NCBI RefSeq assembly: GCF_902500215.1
Contig: NZ_CABVOU010000037.1
Coordinates: forward strand, 1 to 64,000
Source: Halomonas lysinitropha
GTDB taxonomy: Bacteria; Pseudomonadota; Gammaproteobacteria; Pseudomonadales; Halomonadaceae
Reading direction: 5' to 3'
DNA: 64,000 nucleotides
A program made the translations under genes and the position numbers. Below, in pieces: positions 52,163 to 63,859 of this stretch; positions within the stretch are counted from its first letter, which is position 1; each line of letters opens with the position of its first letter. The notes under the pieces are model-generated. The model ran no database searches and had not been told where the DNA came from. It saw nothing but the letters and a program-made list of their open reading frames with translations.

Positions 52163-53539
52163 ATGGTCAAGGTGCCGAAGGGAACGACGCTGGTGGTCGG
52201 GCTCGGGGTGTCCGGGCGGGCCATCTGCCGTCACCTCGAGCAGCGCGACGTGCCTTTCATGGTTGCCGATACACGCCTGGCGCCCCCGGGGGTGGCAGAC
52301 GTGCGGGCCGCCCACCCGGGGATCGATATCCACTGCGGGCCGCTGGCCGAGCTGGATCTCTCCGAAGTAGAAGAGGTGGTGCTGAGTCCCGGTGTCGATC
52401 CCCTCACTCCGGGCCTGGAGGGGCTCGCCGGTCGCACCCGTGAGGCTACCGGTGAGCCGGTGCTTGTGGGAGAGATCGCACTCTTCGTGCGCGAGGCCCG
52501 GGCGCCCATCGCCGGCATCACGGGCTCCAACGCCAAGTCCACCGTGACCACACTGGTGGGCGAGATGGCCCGCGAGGCCGGCTGGCGGGTCGCCGTGGGC
52601 GGTAACCTGGGCACGCCGGCTCTGGACCTGCTGGCCGGGGCCGACGACGCCGAGTTGTTCGTGCTGGAGCTCTCCAGCTTCCAACTCGAGACCACCCCTC
52701 GTCTGGGGGCCGAAACGGCTGCTTTTCTCAATCTCTCCGAGGATCACCTGGACCGCCATGGCGACATCTCCGCTTACCGGGACGCCAAGCAGGCCATCTT
52801 CCGCGGTGCCCGTCACGCCGTGGTCAATGCCGACGACCCCATGACCTGGCCCGATGCTCCTGTGCCGGCCCTGGACCGTTTCACTACCCGGACTCCCGCG
52901 GGGAATGAATGGGGCATCGGAGAGTGCGCCGGCGGTGACTGGCTGATGCGCGGCAGCGAGGCGCTGCTGCCGACCGACGAGATGCCCCTGCCGGGTCGCC
53001 ATAACCAGGCCAACGCCCTGGCGGCGCTGGCCATGGGCCATCACCTGGCCTTGCCGCTCTCGGCCATGCTCGCGGTGCTGCGGCGCTTCCCCGGCCTGCC
53101 CCATCGGGGGGAGCTGGTGGCGGAGGTCGCGGGGGTGCGCTGGATCAACGACTCCAAGGGTACCAACGTCGGCGCCACCCTGGCCGCCATCGAGGGTCTC
53201 GGGCCCACCCTCGAGGGGCGCTTGATCCTGTTGGCTGGCGGGGTGGGTAAGGGCGCCGACTTTCACCCCCTGGCAGCACCCCTGGCGCATTACGGCCGTG
53301 AGGCGATCCTCTTCGGCCGGGATGCAGGACGCCTCGAGGACGCGCTGGCGGGCCATCTCCCGCTTACACCTGTAGCGGACCTGGCCGCGGCCGTCGTCCG
53401 TGCGGTCGAGATCGCCGCGCCGGGGGACTGCGTGCTGCTGTCGCCGGCCTGTGCCAGCCTCGATCAGTTCAGCGATTACCAGGCGCGTGGCGAAGCCTTT
53501 CGCCAGGCGGTCCGCCGCCTCGCGGGGGAGGCCCCATGA
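52163..53539 (+). CDS. murD: UDP-MurNAc-Ala-D-Glu ligase MurD
   Basis: 458 aa from the ATG at 52163 with AAGGAG before it. N-terminal LVVGLGVSGRAI, ATP loop GITGSNAKSTVTTLV (Asn/Ala in place of the usual Gly-Lys-pair neighbours, but the Lys-Ser-Thr is intact), and WINDSKGTNVGATLAAI. Adds D-glutamate. Stop overlaps ftsW. Confidence 0.96.
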   Translation: MVKVPKGTTLVVGLGVSGRAICRHLEQRDVPFMVADTRLAPPGVADVRAAHPGIDIHCGPLAELDLSEVEEVVLSPGVDPLTPGLEGLAGRTREATGEPVLVGEIALFVREARAPIAGITGSNAKSTVTTLVGEMAREAGWRVAVGGNLGTPALDLLAGADDAELFVLELSSFQLETTPRLGAETAAFLNLSEDHLDRHGDISAYRDAKQAIFRGARHAVVNADDPMTWPDAPVPALDRFTTRTPAGNEWGIGECAGGDWLMRGSEALLPTDEMPLPGRHNQANALAALAMGHHLALPLSAMLAVLRRFPGLPHRGELVAEVAGVRWINDSKGTNVGATLAAIEGLGPTLEGRLILLAGGVGKGADFHPLAAPLAHYGREAILFGRDAGRLEDALAGHLPLTPVADLAAAVVRAVEIAAPGDCVLLSPACASLDQFSDYQARGEAFRQAVRRLAGEAP

Positions 53540-54744
53540 ACCCTGTGTCTCGCCTGCGTCAGCGGCTGAGTACCGCCGATCACGCTTTCGACGGCTGGCT
53601 GGTGCTGGCCTCTTTTTCACTGCTGCTGATCGGCTGGGTGATGGTGACCTCGGCGTCCAGCGAGGTGGCCTCGAGCCTCACCGGCAATGCCTGGTACTTC
53701 AGCCTGCGCCACGGCATCTTCCTGCTGGTTGCGCTCGCCCTCGGTGCGCTTGCAATGTGGGTGCCGCTGGCCTGGTGGAAGGCCAACGGTCCGCTGTTGC
53801 TGCTGGTGGGGCTGGTTCTGCTGCTGCTGGTGCTGCTGGTGGGGCGTGAGGTCAACGGCAGCCGCCGCTGGCTCTCCGTCCCCGGCCTGCCCTTCAACCT
53901 GCAGGCATCGGAGGTCGCCAAGTTCTGCCTGATCGTCTATCTGGCGGGCTATCTGGAGCGCTTCCTCCCCCAGGTGCGTCGCTATTGGGGCGCCTTCCTG
54001 CGCCCTCTCGTGGTGATGGCGGTGATCGCCGGACTGCTGATCCTCGAGCCCGACTACGGTGCCGTGGTGGTGATGACCGGTGCGGTGATGGGCATGTTGC
54101 TGATGGCCGGTGCCCCCTGGGGGCGCTTCCTGGTGCTGCTGGTGGTGGTGGGCGCTCTCGGGGTCCTGGCCGCCGTGGCCGAGCCCTACCGGATGGCGCG
54201 CCTGACCAGCTTCGCCGATCCCTGGGCCGACCAGTTCGCCAGCGGCTACCAGCTGACCCAGGCGCTGATCGCCTTCGGGCGAGGGCACTGGCTGGGCATG
54301 GGACTGGGAAACAGTGTGCAGAAGCTGTTCTACCTGCCGGAGGCCCACACGGACTTCGTCTTCGCGGTGCTGGCCGAGGAACTCGGTTTGCTGGGCGCCA
54401 TCGCCGTGGTCGGGCTATTTGCCCTGCTGATCTGGCGCGCCATGGCGGTGGGGCGGCGGGCCGAGCTGGCGGGCCTGGCCTTCGCCGCCTACCTCGGCTA
54501 CGGCTTCGCCCTGGTCATCGGGGCACAGGCCTTCATCAACATCGCCGTGAGTACCGGGATGCTGCCCACCAAGGGGTTGACCCTGCCGCTGCTCAGCTAC
54601 GGTGGCTCGAGCCTGGTGGTGAGCTGCCTGATGGTGGCGCTGCTGCTGCGCGCCGATATCGAGACCCGTCTGGTCCAGCGTCGGGCCGGGCCCACGGCTT
54701 CCCGGGAGCCTTCTCCCGGCAGGACACAAGGACGTGCAACATGA
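53536..54744 (+). CDS. ftsW: Septal peptidoglycan polymerase FtsW
   Basis: 402 aa, SEDS family, about ten membrane helices. Conserved EPDYGAVVVMT (catalytic aspartate region), GYQLTQALIAFGRGHWLGMGLGNSVQKLFYLPEAHTDF split over 250-290, and LPLLSYGGSSLV. Polymerises glycan strands at the septum together with FtsI. Stop overlaps murG. Confidence 0.97.
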   Translation: MNPVSRLRQRLSTADHAFDGWLVLASFSLLLIGWVMVTSASSEVASSLTGNAWYFSLRHGIFLLVALALGALAMWVPLAWWKANGPLLLLVGLVLLLLVLLVGREVNGSRRWLSVPGLPFNLQASEVAKFCLIVYLAGYLERFLPQVRRYWGAFLRPLVVMAVIAGLLILEPDYGAVVVMTGAVMGMLLMAGAPWGRFLVLLVVVGALGVLAAVAEPYRMARLTSFADPWADQFASGYQLTQALIAFGRGHWLGMGLGNSVQKLFYLPEAHTDFVFAVLAEELGLLGAIAVVGLFALLIWRAMAVGRRAELAGLAFAAYLGYGFALVIGAQAFINIAVSTGMLPTKGLTLPLLSYGGSSLVVSCLMVALLLRADIETRLVQRRAGPTASREPSPGRTQGRAT

Positions 54745-55826
54745 CTCGACGCGAGGGACGTCGTGCCCTGATCATGGCCGGCGGCACCGGCGGCCATGTC
54801 ATTCCGGCCCTGTCGCTGGCCCGCGGGCTGGAAGCGCAGGGGGTTGAGGTAGCCTGGCTGGGCAGCCCGCGGGGGATCGAGAACCGTCTGGTTCCTGAAG
54901 CCGGTATCACGCTGCACCGTATCGCGGTGAGCGGGCTGCGGGGCAACGGCCTGGCCGGCTGGCTGCTGGCCCCCTTCAACCTGGCCCGGGCGGTGTGGCA
55001 GGCGGGGCGGGTCATCCGCGACGTCGACCCCCAGCTGGTGGTGGGGCTGGGTGGCTTCGCCAGTGGTCCCGGTGGCCTGGCGGCCTGGCTGGTCCGTCGG
55101 CCCCTGGTCATCCATGAGCAGAACGCCGTCGCCGGCCTGACCAACCGCGCCCTGGCGCGTCTGGCGCGACGGGTCTATGCCGCCTTTCCCCAGGCCTTCC
55201 CCGGCCGGGCCGAGGTGGTCGGCAACCCGGTGCGGGCCGAGATCGCTCGACTCGGTGATAACCCGAGGCGCTCAGACGAGATGGCCGGCCGTCGCCTGCG
55301 GCTGCTGATGGTGGGCGGTTCCCTGGGGGCGCAGGCCCTCAACCAGCGGCTGCCCGAGGCACTCGCCAGGCTGCCCGAGGGTCAGCGCCCCGAGGTTCGC
55401 CACCAGGCCGGCCGCGACAAGGACGCGGCGACCCGCGAGATCTACCGTGAACAGGGCGTCGAGGCCGAGGTCACGGCTTTTATCGACGACATGGCTGGCG
55501 CCTACGGCTGGGCCGATCTGGTGGTATGCCGGGCCGGGGCCCTGACCGTGGCGGAGCTCGCCGCTGCCGCCAAGCCGGCGCTCTTCGTGCCTTTTCCTCA
55601 CGCGGTAGACGACCATCAGACGGCCAACGCCCAGGCTCTGGTCGATGAGCAGGCAGCACAATTGATGCCCCAGCATGAGATGAACTCGGCGACGCTGGCC
55701 GAAAGCCTGGCGTCGCTGCTGGACCCCGACACTCTCGCCACCATGGCGGCAAGGGCGCGTGCCTGTGCCCATCTCGATGCCGTCGAGCGCCTGGTGGCCG
55801 GTTGCATGGAGACAGGCTTTGAGTGA
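54741..55826 (+). CDS. murG: Lipid II GlcNAc transferase MurG
   Basis: 361 aa from the ATG at 54741; the open frame upstream is ftsW in another phase. GT28 family: [14 protein letters not shown] near 14-27, [14 protein letters not shown] and [16 protein letters not shown]. Converts lipid I to lipid II at the inner face of the membrane. 61 bp before murC; this gap contains a small GACCGG/CCGGTC hairpin. Confidence 0.97.
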   Translation: MTRREGRRALIMAGGTGGHVIPALSLARGLEAQGVEVAWLGSPRGIENRLVPEAGITLHRIAVSGLRGNGLAGWLLAPFNLARAVWQAGRVIRDVDPQLVVGLGGFASGPGGLAAWLVRRPLVIHEQNAVAGLTNRALARLARRVYAAFPQAFPGRAEVVGNPVRAEIARLGDNPRRSDEMAGRRLRLLMVGGSLGAQALNQRLPEALARLPEGQRPEVRHQAGRDKDAATREIYREQGVEAEVTAFIDDMAGAYGWADLVVCRAGALTVAELAAAAKPALFVPFPHAVDDHQTANAQALVDEQAAQLMPQHEMNSATLAESLASLLDPDTLATMAARARACAHLDAVERLVAGCMETGFE

Positions 55827-55887
55827 TGAGACCCTCGGACCGGTTCCCGGTCAGGTCACCCCCACCCACCCCGGACGGAGGCTGGGC

Positions 55888-58214
<2,327 letters not shown>

Positions 58215-58217
58215 CCC

Positions 58218-58943
58218 ATGGCGGCACGTGGAAGTTTCGTGGGTGTGCTGTTGCTGTTCCTGCTGCTGGGGGCAGGGGGGCGTGCGCTATGGGTATGGCT
58301 CGACCGCCCCATCGAGCGTGTCTCGGTAGGAGGGGAGTTTCACCACGTCACTGCCGACTACTTGCGCAGTGAGCTGGCCCCCCTGATCCAGGGGCACACC
58401 TGGCTCTCCGTCGATCTCTCCACGCTGCGTCGGAGGGCTCGGGAGATCGGTTGGTTAGCCGAAGTGAGCGTCAGCCGTGAGTGGCCGGATGCCCTCAGGT
58501 TCGACCTGGTCGAGCAGGTGCCGTTGGCACGCTGGAATGATGCACGTTTGCTCAATCCCGAGGGAGAACCCTTCGCCTTCGACCCCATGTCGCCTCCTGC
58601 CGATCTGCCGGACCTGGCTGGGCCCCCCGGCAGCGGCGCCGAAGTCCTGGGCTATCATGCCCGGCTCGCCGCGCAGTTCGCCACCCAGGGAATCGAGGTG
58701 CGTCAGCTGCGCCTGGAACCCCGCGGGGCCTGGCGTTTCCAGCTCGACAGCGGTGTCTGGGTGATGCTCGGGCGCAACGATCGCTCCGCGCGTCTGGGGC
58801 GCCTGGTTGCCGCCTGGCAGCGTGAGCTGGGTCCTCTGGCATCGCATATCCGCTACATTGACCTGCGATATCCCAATGGGGTCGCCGTGGCCTGGCACGG
58901 TCAAACCGAGCCGGTGGTCAATGAGCCACCGGTGGACAGCTGA
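58218..58943 (+). CDS. ftsQ: Cell division protein FtsQ
   Basis: 241 aa. Short N terminus, one membrane helix (about 6-26), POTRA domain (about 32-105: IERVSVGGEFHHVTADYLRSEL) and beta-domain. Scaffold of FtsQLB in the divisome. Followed by a 194-bp non-coding stretch before ftsA, unusually long for this cluster. Confidence 0.95.
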   Translation: MAARGSFVGVLLLFLLLGAGGRALWVWLDRPIERVSVGGEFHHVTADYLRSELAPLIQGHTWLSVDLSTLRRRAREIGWLAEVSVSREWPDALRFDLVEQVPLARWNDARLLNPEGEPFAFDPMSPPADLPDLAGPPGSGAEVLGYHARLAAQFATQGIEVRQLRLEPRGAWRFQLDSGVWVMLGRNDRSARLGRLVAAWQRELGPLASHIRYIDLRYPNGVAVAWHGQTEPVVNEPPVDS

Positions 58944-59043
58944 AGGCTTAATCACTTAATTCGGTTGCCCGGGCGGTATTTCGGGTGTTTCTTTCGTGAC
59001 AAATTCGCCGTATGGTGTCCGGTGATTCGGCAATCGGGCTGGT

Positions 59044-59069
59044 GGAACAAGGCATCTTGTTCCTATAAT
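59044..59069 (+). promoter_or_regulatory. Palindrome plus TATAAT box upstream of ftsA
   Basis: GGAACAAG (59044-59051), 4-nt spacer GCAT, CTTGTTCC (59056-59063), immediately followed by a perfect TATAAT (59064-59069). The -35 position (about 59041-59046, GGTGGA) is poor and falls inside the left arm. The layout suggests an ftsA-ftsZ promoter whose spacer is an operator. Confidence 0.55.
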
Positions 59070-59137
59070 TGGTCCAGGCCTACTTTTCAGGATTAATCTT
59101 CCCCTTCGGGGTCAAGTTCTAGGAGACTTCCCGACTC

Positions 59138-60427
59138 ATGGCAGGTCCATCCAATGCGTCCAATATGGTAGTCGGGCTGGATATCGGAACATCCAAGGTC
59201 GTGGCGATCGTGGGGCAGCCCACCGACGATGGCGGGATCGAAATCGCCGGTATCGGCTCTCATCCGTCTCGCGGTATGAAAAAGGGCGTGGTGATCAACA
59301 TCGAGTCCACGGTGCAGTCCATCCAGCGTGCTGTGGAAGAAGCCGAGCTGATGGCCGGCTGTGATATCCACTCAGTCTATGTGGGCATCGCCGGCAGCCA
59401 TATAAGCTCGATGAATTCCGATGGTGTGGTGGCCATCAAGGAGCGCGAGGTTGCCTCCTCCGACATCGACCGCGTCATCGACTCCGCCCGGGCCCGGGCG
59501 ATATCTGAAGGCCAGCGCGTGCTGCATGTCATTCCCCAGGAATTTGCCATCGATACCCAGGGCGGAATCCGCGAACCGCTGGGCATGTCCGGCGTACGTC
59601 TCGAGGCACGTGTCCACCTGGTCACTGCCGCTCTCAATGCCGTCCAGAATATCGAGAAGTGCGTACGCCGCTGTGGGCTCGAGGTGGACTCGATCATCCT
59701 CGAGCAACTGGCCTCGAGCCATGCGGTTCTCACTGAAGATGAGCGCGAACTCGGGGTCTGCATGGTGGACATCGGTGGCGGTACCACTGATATCGCGGTC
59801 TTTACCGAGGGGGCTATCCGCCATACGTCGGTGATTCCCATCGCCGGCGACCAGGTCACCAATGACATCGCCATGGCACTACGCACTCCCACCCAGCATG
59901 CCGAGGAGATCAAGGTCAAGTATGCCTGCGCCCTGACCCAGTTGGCCTCCAGCGACGAGATGATCAAGGTGCCCAGTGTGGGTGACCGGCCGGCTCGGGA
60001 TCTCTCGCGTCAGTCCCTGGCCGAGGTGGTAGAGCCACGCTACGAGGAACTCTTCACCCTGGTGCGCGATGAACTTCGGCGCAGCGGCTACGAGGATCTG
60101 GTGGCCGCCGGGGTGGTGCTCACCGGCGGCACCTCGCGCATGGAGGGGGTGGTCGAGCTGGCCGAGGAAATATTCCACATGCCGGTTCGCATCGCCTGCC
60201 CACAGAACGTGCGCGGGCTGGCCGATGTGGTACGCAATCCGATTTATTCGACGGGTGTCGGTTTGCTGCATTACGCTCTACGGGAAACCCGTCAAGGGAA
60301 CGGCCGCCAGGGGCCTGGAGGGATCGTTCCGACGCAACCGAGGCGCGACGAGATCACCCGGCGTGATGCAGGCGAAGGGATTCCGGCGCTGGCAAGAATC
60401 AAGGGCTGGTTCAAAGGAAATTTCTGA
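59138..60427 (+). CDS. ftsA: Divisome actin-like protein FtsA
   Basis: 429 aa. Actin fold: [16 protein letters not shown] near 10-25, the 1C domain insert (about 87-165) and [13 protein letters not shown] near 211. The C-terminal [12 protein letters not shown] is the amphipathic membrane-targeting helix. Tethers FtsZ to the membrane. AGGAGA ribosome site. 34 bp before ftsZ. Confidence 0.97.
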   Translation: MAGPSNASNMVVGLDIGTSKVVAIVGQPTDDGGIEIAGIGSHPSRGMKKGVVINIESTVQSIQRAVEEAELMAGCDIHSVYVGIAGSHISSMNSDGVVAIKEREVASSDIDRVIDSARARAISEGQRVLHVIPQEFAIDTQGGIREPLGMSGVRLEARVHLVTAALNAVQNIEKCVRRCGLEVDSIILEQLASSHAVLTEDERELGVCMVDIGGGTTDIAVFTEGAIRHTSVIPIAGDQVTNDIAMALRTPTQHAEEIKVKYACALTQLASSDEMIKVPSVGDRPARDLSRQSLAEVVEPRYEELFTLVRDELRRSGYEDLVAAGVVLTGGTSRMEGVVELAEEIFHMPVRIACPQNVRGLADVVRNPIYSTGVGLLHYALRETRQGNGRQGPGGIVPTQPRRDEITRRDAGEGIPALARIKGWFKGNF

Positions 60428-60461
60428 CAGGGCCGCCGTGGCGGTCCAGGAGACGGGGCTT

Positions 60462-61637
60462 ATGTTCGAACTGGTAGATAGCGCACCCTCAAGCAGTGCG
60501 GTCATCAAGGTTATTGGTGTCGGGGGTGGAGGCGGCAATGCCGTCAACCACATGGTCGAGAGCAACATCGAGGGCGTCGAGTTCATCTGCGCCAATACCG
60601 ATGCCCAGGCTCTCAAGCGGGTCGCCGCCAAGACCGTGCTCCAACTCGGCAGCGAGATCACCAAGGGCCTCGGGGCCGGTGCCAACCCTGACGTCGGCCG
60701 GCAGGCCGCCATGGAAGATCGCGAGCGCATCGCGGAACTCCTCGGGGGCGCCGACATGGTCTTCATCACCGCCGGCATGGGGGGTGGTACTGGGACGGGT
60801 GGTGCGCCCGTGGTCGCTCAGGTGGCCAAGGAACTGGGCATTCTCACCGTGGCCGTGGTAACCCGTCCCTTCCCTTTCGAGGGGCCCAAGCGCATGCGCG
60901 CCGCCGAGGAGGGCATGAAGGAGCTCTCCGAGCACGTCGACTCGCTGATCACCATTCCCAACGAGAAGCTGCTCTCGGTACTGGGCAAGAGCGCGACCCT
61001 GCTCACCGCCTTCAGTGCCGCCAATGACGTGCTGCTGGGTGCCGTCCAGGGCATCGCCGAGCTGATCACCAGCCCCGGCATCATCAACGTCGACTTTGCC
61101 GACGTGCGTACCGTGATGTCCGAGATGGGCATGGCGATGATGGGAACCGGCGGCGCCACCGGCGAGAACCGCGCCCGGGAGGCCGCGGAAAAGGCCATCC
61201 GCAGCCCGCTGCTCGAGGATATCGACCTGCACGGCGCGCGCGGCATTCTGGTCAATATCACCGCCGGGCCGGACCTTTCCATCGGCGAGTTCAATGATGT
61301 GGGTGCGACCGTCCAGGAGTTCGCCTCCCAGGATGCCACCATCGTGGTCGGCACCTCCATCGACATGGACATGACCGACGAGCTGCGCGTCACCGTCGTG
61401 GCGGCCGGGCTCGAGGGCAACAAGGCCCAGAAGCCGGCATCTCGCGAGACCGCGCGCCGTGCCGACGCCGGCGGCTATCGCCAGCAGCGTCCGCAGGCGG
61501 CAGTCAGTCGCGGCCAGGCGGCGGCCTCCAAGGCCGAACCCGAGGAGAAGCAGCGGCCGCAGCCGGAGAAACGCAAATCTCAGGATCTCGATGATTACCT
61601 GGACATTCCGGCCTTTCTGAGACGACAGGCCGATTGA
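60462..61637 (+). CDS. ftsZ: Tubulin-like division protein FtsZ
   Basis: 391 aa from the ATG at 60462, with CAGGAGA upstream. GTP-binding [13 protein letters not shown] and the tubulin loop [12 protein letters not shown]. Variable Gln/Lys linker (about 320-370) and the conserved C-terminal peptide [13 protein letters not shown] that binds FtsA and ZipA. Forms the Z ring. A run of seven T at 61675-61681 downstream has no strong stem before it. Confidence 0.98.
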   Translation: MFELVDSAPSSSAVIKVIGVGGGGGNAVNHMVESNIEGVEFICANTDAQALKRVAAKTVLQLGSEITKGLGAGANPDVGRQAAMEDRERIAELLGGADMVFITAGMGGGTGTGGAPVVAQVAKELGILTVAVVTRPFPFEGPKRMRAAEEGMKELSEHVDSLITIPNEKLLSVLGKSATLLTAFSAANDVLLGAVQGIAELITSPGIINVDFADVRTVMSEMGMAMMGTGGATGENRAREAAEKAIRSPLLEDIDLHGARGILVNITAGPDLSIGEFNDVGATVQEFASQDATIVVGTSIDMDMTDELRVTVVAAGLEGNKAQKPASRETARRADAGGYRQQRPQAAVSRGQAAASKAEPEEKQRPQPEKRKSQDLDDYLDIPAFLRRQAD

Positions 61638-61714
61638 TTCGCGCTATCACGGGAATAGAGGATGCCGGGTGAGCTTTTTTTGTTGAAACGCCCGTTCGGT
61701 GTTAGAGTGAACGG

Positions 61715-61725
61715 TGTTCGATAAC
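61715..61725 (+). promoter_or_regulatory. TGTTCGATAAC element in the lpxC leader
   Basis: Identical 11-mer to that before mlaF, here 23 nt before the lpxC ATG. A TTGAAA (61683-61688) and TAGAGT (61703-61708) lie upstream but are spaced by only 14 bp, so the promoter assignment is unsure. Confidence 0.35.
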
Positions 61726-61748
61726 CAATGACTGCCTGGCGACCGACC

Positions 61749-62660
61749 ATGATCAAACAACGTACCTTGAAAAACGTCATCCGCGCCACCGGCGTTGGCC
61801 TGCACTCCGGCAAGAAGGTCTATCTGACCCTAAGGCCGGCCCCGGTGGATACCGGTATCGTCTTCGTGCGTACCGACCTCGTGCCTGAGGTTCGGATTCC
61901 GGCTCGCGCCGAGCATGTTACCGACACGACGCTGTGCACCGCGCTCTCTGCAGGCGGCGCCAAAGTCGCCACTGTCGAACACCTGATGTCGGCCTTCGCC
62001 GGATTGGGTATCGATAATGCCTATGTTGACGTGAGCGCGCCCGAGGTGCCGATCATGGATGGCAGTGCGGGTCCCTTCGTGTTCCTGATCCAGTCGGCAG
62101 GCATTGCTGAGCAGGCCGCCCCCAAGAAGTTCATCCGCATCAAGCGCGAGATCGTGGTGCGCGAGGACGACAAGGAAGCGAGCTTCCTGCCCCATCAGGG
62201 CTTCAAGGTGTCCTTCGCCATCGACTTCGATCATCCGGTCTTCGAGGACCAGTTGCAGACGGCCATGGTGGACTTCTCCACGACCTCCTTCGTCAAGGAG
62301 GTGTCGCGGGCTCGCACCTTTGGCTTCATGCGTGATCTCGAGTACCTGCGCGCAAACAACCTGGCGCTGGGCGGCAGCCTCGACAACGCCATCGTTGTCG
62401 ACGACTATCGCATCGTCAACGAGGGTGGATTGCGCTATGACGATGAGTTCGTCAAGCACAAGGTCCTCGATGCCATCGGTGACCTCTATCAGCTCGGCCA
62501 TGGCCTGATCGGCGAATTCCGTGGCGTGAAGTCAGGCCACGCGCTGAATAACCAGCTGTGCCGTGCCTTGCAGTCTCAGCCGAATGCCTGGGAGCTCGTC
62601 ACCTTCGAGGGCGAAACCGAAACGGCACCAATCTCCTATTCTGCGCCGGCCATGGCCTGA
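61749..62660 (+). CDS. lpxC: UDP-3-O-acyl-GlcNAc deacetylase LpxC
   Basis: 303 aa from the ATG at 61749 ([21 protein letters not shown]); an ATG at 61728 adds seven unconserved residues. Zinc ligands in EHLMSAF (near 78) and [12 protein letters not shown] (near 238), and the catalytic histidine in SGHALNN (near 265). First committed step of lipid A synthesis, cytoplasmic. Closes the dcw block. Confidence 0.97.
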   Translation: MIKQRTLKNVIRATGVGLHSGKKVYLTLRPAPVDTGIVFVRTDLVPEVRIPARAEHVTDTTLCTALSAGGAKVATVEHLMSAFAGLGIDNAYVDVSAPEVPIMDGSAGPFVFLIQSAGIAEQAAPKKFIRIKREIVVREDDKEASFLPHQGFKVSFAIDFDHPVFEDQLQTAMVDFSTTSFVKEVSRARTFGFMRDLEYLRANNLALGGSLDNAIVVDDYRIVNEGGLRYDDEFVKHKVLDAIGDLYQLGHGLIGEFRGVKSGHALNNQLCRALQSQPNAWELVTFEGETETAPISYSAPAMA

Positions 62661-62674
62661 ACCGGACTGCGGCC

Positions 62675-62692
62675 GGAGCTATAAGCTGTAAG
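62675..62692 (+). repeat. Left heptamer arm downstream of lpxC
   Basis: GGAGCTATAAGCTGTAAG, the same repeat unit as the left arm after tldD (13955-13984). Starts 14 bp after the lpxC stop and is in inverted orientation relative to the array at 62814-62878. Confidence 0.6.
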
Positions 62693-62757
62693 TCCCCGGC
62701 TTCGTCGGGAGATGTAAGTGGGAAGGGCGCCGCTTCGCGGCTGGAAGCTTGATACCC

Positions 62758-62791
62758 AACAACCCCGCCGGGTCTGCCAGCGGGGTTGTTT
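62758..62791. terminator. Terminator between convergent lpxC and the DUF721 gene
   Basis: A perfect 11-bp stem, AACAACCCCGC (62758-62768) with GCGGGGTTGTT (62780-62790), an 11-nt loop and T after it. The A/T ends on both sides make it suited to act in both directions. Flanked by heptamer repeats. Confidence 0.8.
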
Positions 62792-62813
62792 CATAACAGG
62801 CTGAGGCTATGCT

Positions 62814-62878
62814 GCTTTCCAGCTTCCAGCTTCCAGCTTCCAGCTTCCAGCTTCCAGCTTCCAGCTTACGGCTTACGC
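62814..62878. repeat. AGCTTCC heptamer tandem array
   Basis: Six perfect tandem copies of AGCTTCC (62821-62862), a near copy before them and two degenerate copies after (AGCTTAC, GGCTTAC, to 62876). The array runs into the end of the DUF721 gene, supplying its stop codon and last codons. Related to the repeat at 13955-14048. Confidence 0.9.
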
Positions 62879-63327
62879 TCGGCGTGGGTCGCCAGCCGTT
62901 CCAGGGCGCTCTTGAGTCCAGGGTCATCGACATCCTTGGCACAGCTCGAGATCTCGTCGGCGGCCTTCTCCGGCAGGTGGCGGACCTGTCGCAGAGGAGG
63001 ACGGGATGGTCGCACAGGGCGAACCTTGAGAGTGAAGCCGGTCACCGACTCGAAGCCGGGTAGCTCATGCAGCAACTGGAGCAGGCGCGGCTGCTCATAG
63101 CGCAGCCGGGTCAGCCAGACGGCGCGGTCGGTGATCAGGGCCAGCTGCCCCTGCCGATAGCCGCCAACGAACAGATGCTCGCGCATCTCGTCGGGGAGGT
63201 GGCCCCGCAGATGACGCTGGGCGCGTTCGATCAGGGTGGCCATGCGCATCAGCGACCCCAGTTCGCCGCGACCCTCCAGCAGCCGGGACATGGGCTGTGC
63301 TCTGAACCGCTTAACCTTTATACTCAT
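62866..63327 (-). CDS. DUF721 protein (DciA-like)
   Basis: 153 aa. DUF721 domain (about 12-100) with LLEGRGELGSLMRMATLIERAQRHLRGHLPDEMREHLFVGGYRQGQLALITDRAVWLTRLRYEQPRLL split over that span; LALITDRAVWLTRLRY is the clearest signature. The family includes DciA, a loader of the DnaB helicase, so a replication role is possible. The C-terminal part is Arg/Pro-rich and ends in codons supplied by the heptamer repeat. It occupies the place of the DUF721 gene between lpxC and secA in Pseudomonas. Confidence 0.8.
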   Translation of the reverse strand: MSIKVKRFRAQPMSRLLEGRGELGSLMRMATLIERAQRHLRGHLPDEMREHLFVGGYRQGQLALITDRAVWLTRLRYEQPRLLQLLHELPGFESVTGFTLKVRPVRPSRPPLRQVRHLPEKAADEISSCAKDVDDPGLKSALERLATHAERKP

Positions 63328-63430
63328 CAGCTTGGTTCTCGGGGGCCGCGCCCCTGACGATATGCTTCGGCCATGAGTTTACGGCCGTTCAACCTCCAGA
63401 GACTAGCACGCAGAAGAGGCCCTCGACAGC

Positions 63431-63787
63431 ATGCCAGCCGCCATCACCGACAACGGTGCCGAGCCTCCTGCGAGCCGGCGCAAGCGCCGCACGACTCGCT
63501 GGTGGCTGGCAGGGCTGCTGGTGGGATGCCTGCTGCCGGCAGGCCTGGCCCAGGTGGAATCCCTGCGCCTTGTCGAGCGTGTCGCCCAGGTCAGCATCCT
63601 GGTGCCGGTGCTGCTGCGTGTGCGCTCTCGCCTGCATGCCCGTCGCCGGGCCCTGGTGCGCTGGGTTCGGCAAGCCTCTCGCTGGGCGAGGATACGGGCA
63701 AGGGCAGTCGGGCGTCCCGTCCTCGCGCCCTGTTATCCGGTTGCCGCGCATGATGTCCTGACGCGTCGTGGTCCTCCCCGCCTTTGA
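63431..63787 (+). CDS. Candidate SecM-like secretion monitor / arrest peptide upstream of secA
   Basis: 118 aa. Only one start is possible because a stop lies at 63404; the ribosome site (AGAAGAGG, 11 nt away) is weak. N terminus: acidic-polar 15 residues, a basic cluster (SRRKRRTTR, 15-23), a hydrophobic core (WWLAGLLVGCLLPAGLA, 24-40) and a possible cleavage after GLA. The middle is Arg/Val/Leu-rich without recognised domain. The last seven residues, R112-R-G114-P115-P116-R-L118, align without gaps with SecM R163-A-G165-P166-Q-R-L169, and RGPP also resembles RAPP-type stall motifs. The SecM residues F150, W155 and I156 are not matched. Lies 72 bp before secA on the same strand. Function is inference. 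Confidence 0.6.
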   Translation: MPAAITDNGAEPPASRRKRRTTRWWLAGLLVGCLLPAGLAQVESLRLVERVAQVSILVPVLLRVRSRLHARRRALVRWVRQASRWARIRARAVGRPVLAPCYPVAAHDVLTRRGPPRL

Positions 63788-63802
63788 TGACGATACCGCT
63801 CG

Positions 63803-63859
63803 GAGAGGTCGTGGACAGCTGTCCGCGACGCGATGCCACACGCAGTTACTGGACCTTTC
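63803..63859 (+). promoter_or_regulatory. Possible RNA fold hiding the secA start region
   Basis: GAGAGGTC (63803-63810) can pair with GACCTTTC (63852-63859), which ends at the base before the secA ATG: 8 bp with one G-U. Inside it, 63811-63826 forms a GTGGAC / GTCCGC hairpin on an AGCT loop. A second option pairs GGTCC (63770-63774, the Gly-Pro codons of the upstream ORF) with GGACC (63851-63855). Both would mask the weak secA ribosome site. Found by eye; no energy computed. Confidence 0.45.

Noticed and set aside
61670-61690. T run after ftsZ as an intrinsic terminator
   Set aside because: Seven T are present but no convincing GC stem precedes them. It is as likely part of the lpxC promoter region.
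62814-62878. Tandem array as a CRISPR
   Set aside because: The units are 7 bp with no spacers; this is a simple tandem repeat.
62786-63100. Plus-strand frames with repeating SFQLPAS peptides over the heptamer array
   Set aside because: The periodic peptide is a by-product of the tandem AGCTTCC repeat, and the frames run antisense to the DUF721 gene.
63373-63753. Alternative 126-codon frame overlapping the SecM-like ORF
   Set aside because: It lacks a signal-like segment, a ribosome site and any family match. The frame starting at 63431 has a coherent signal peptide and the arrest-like end.
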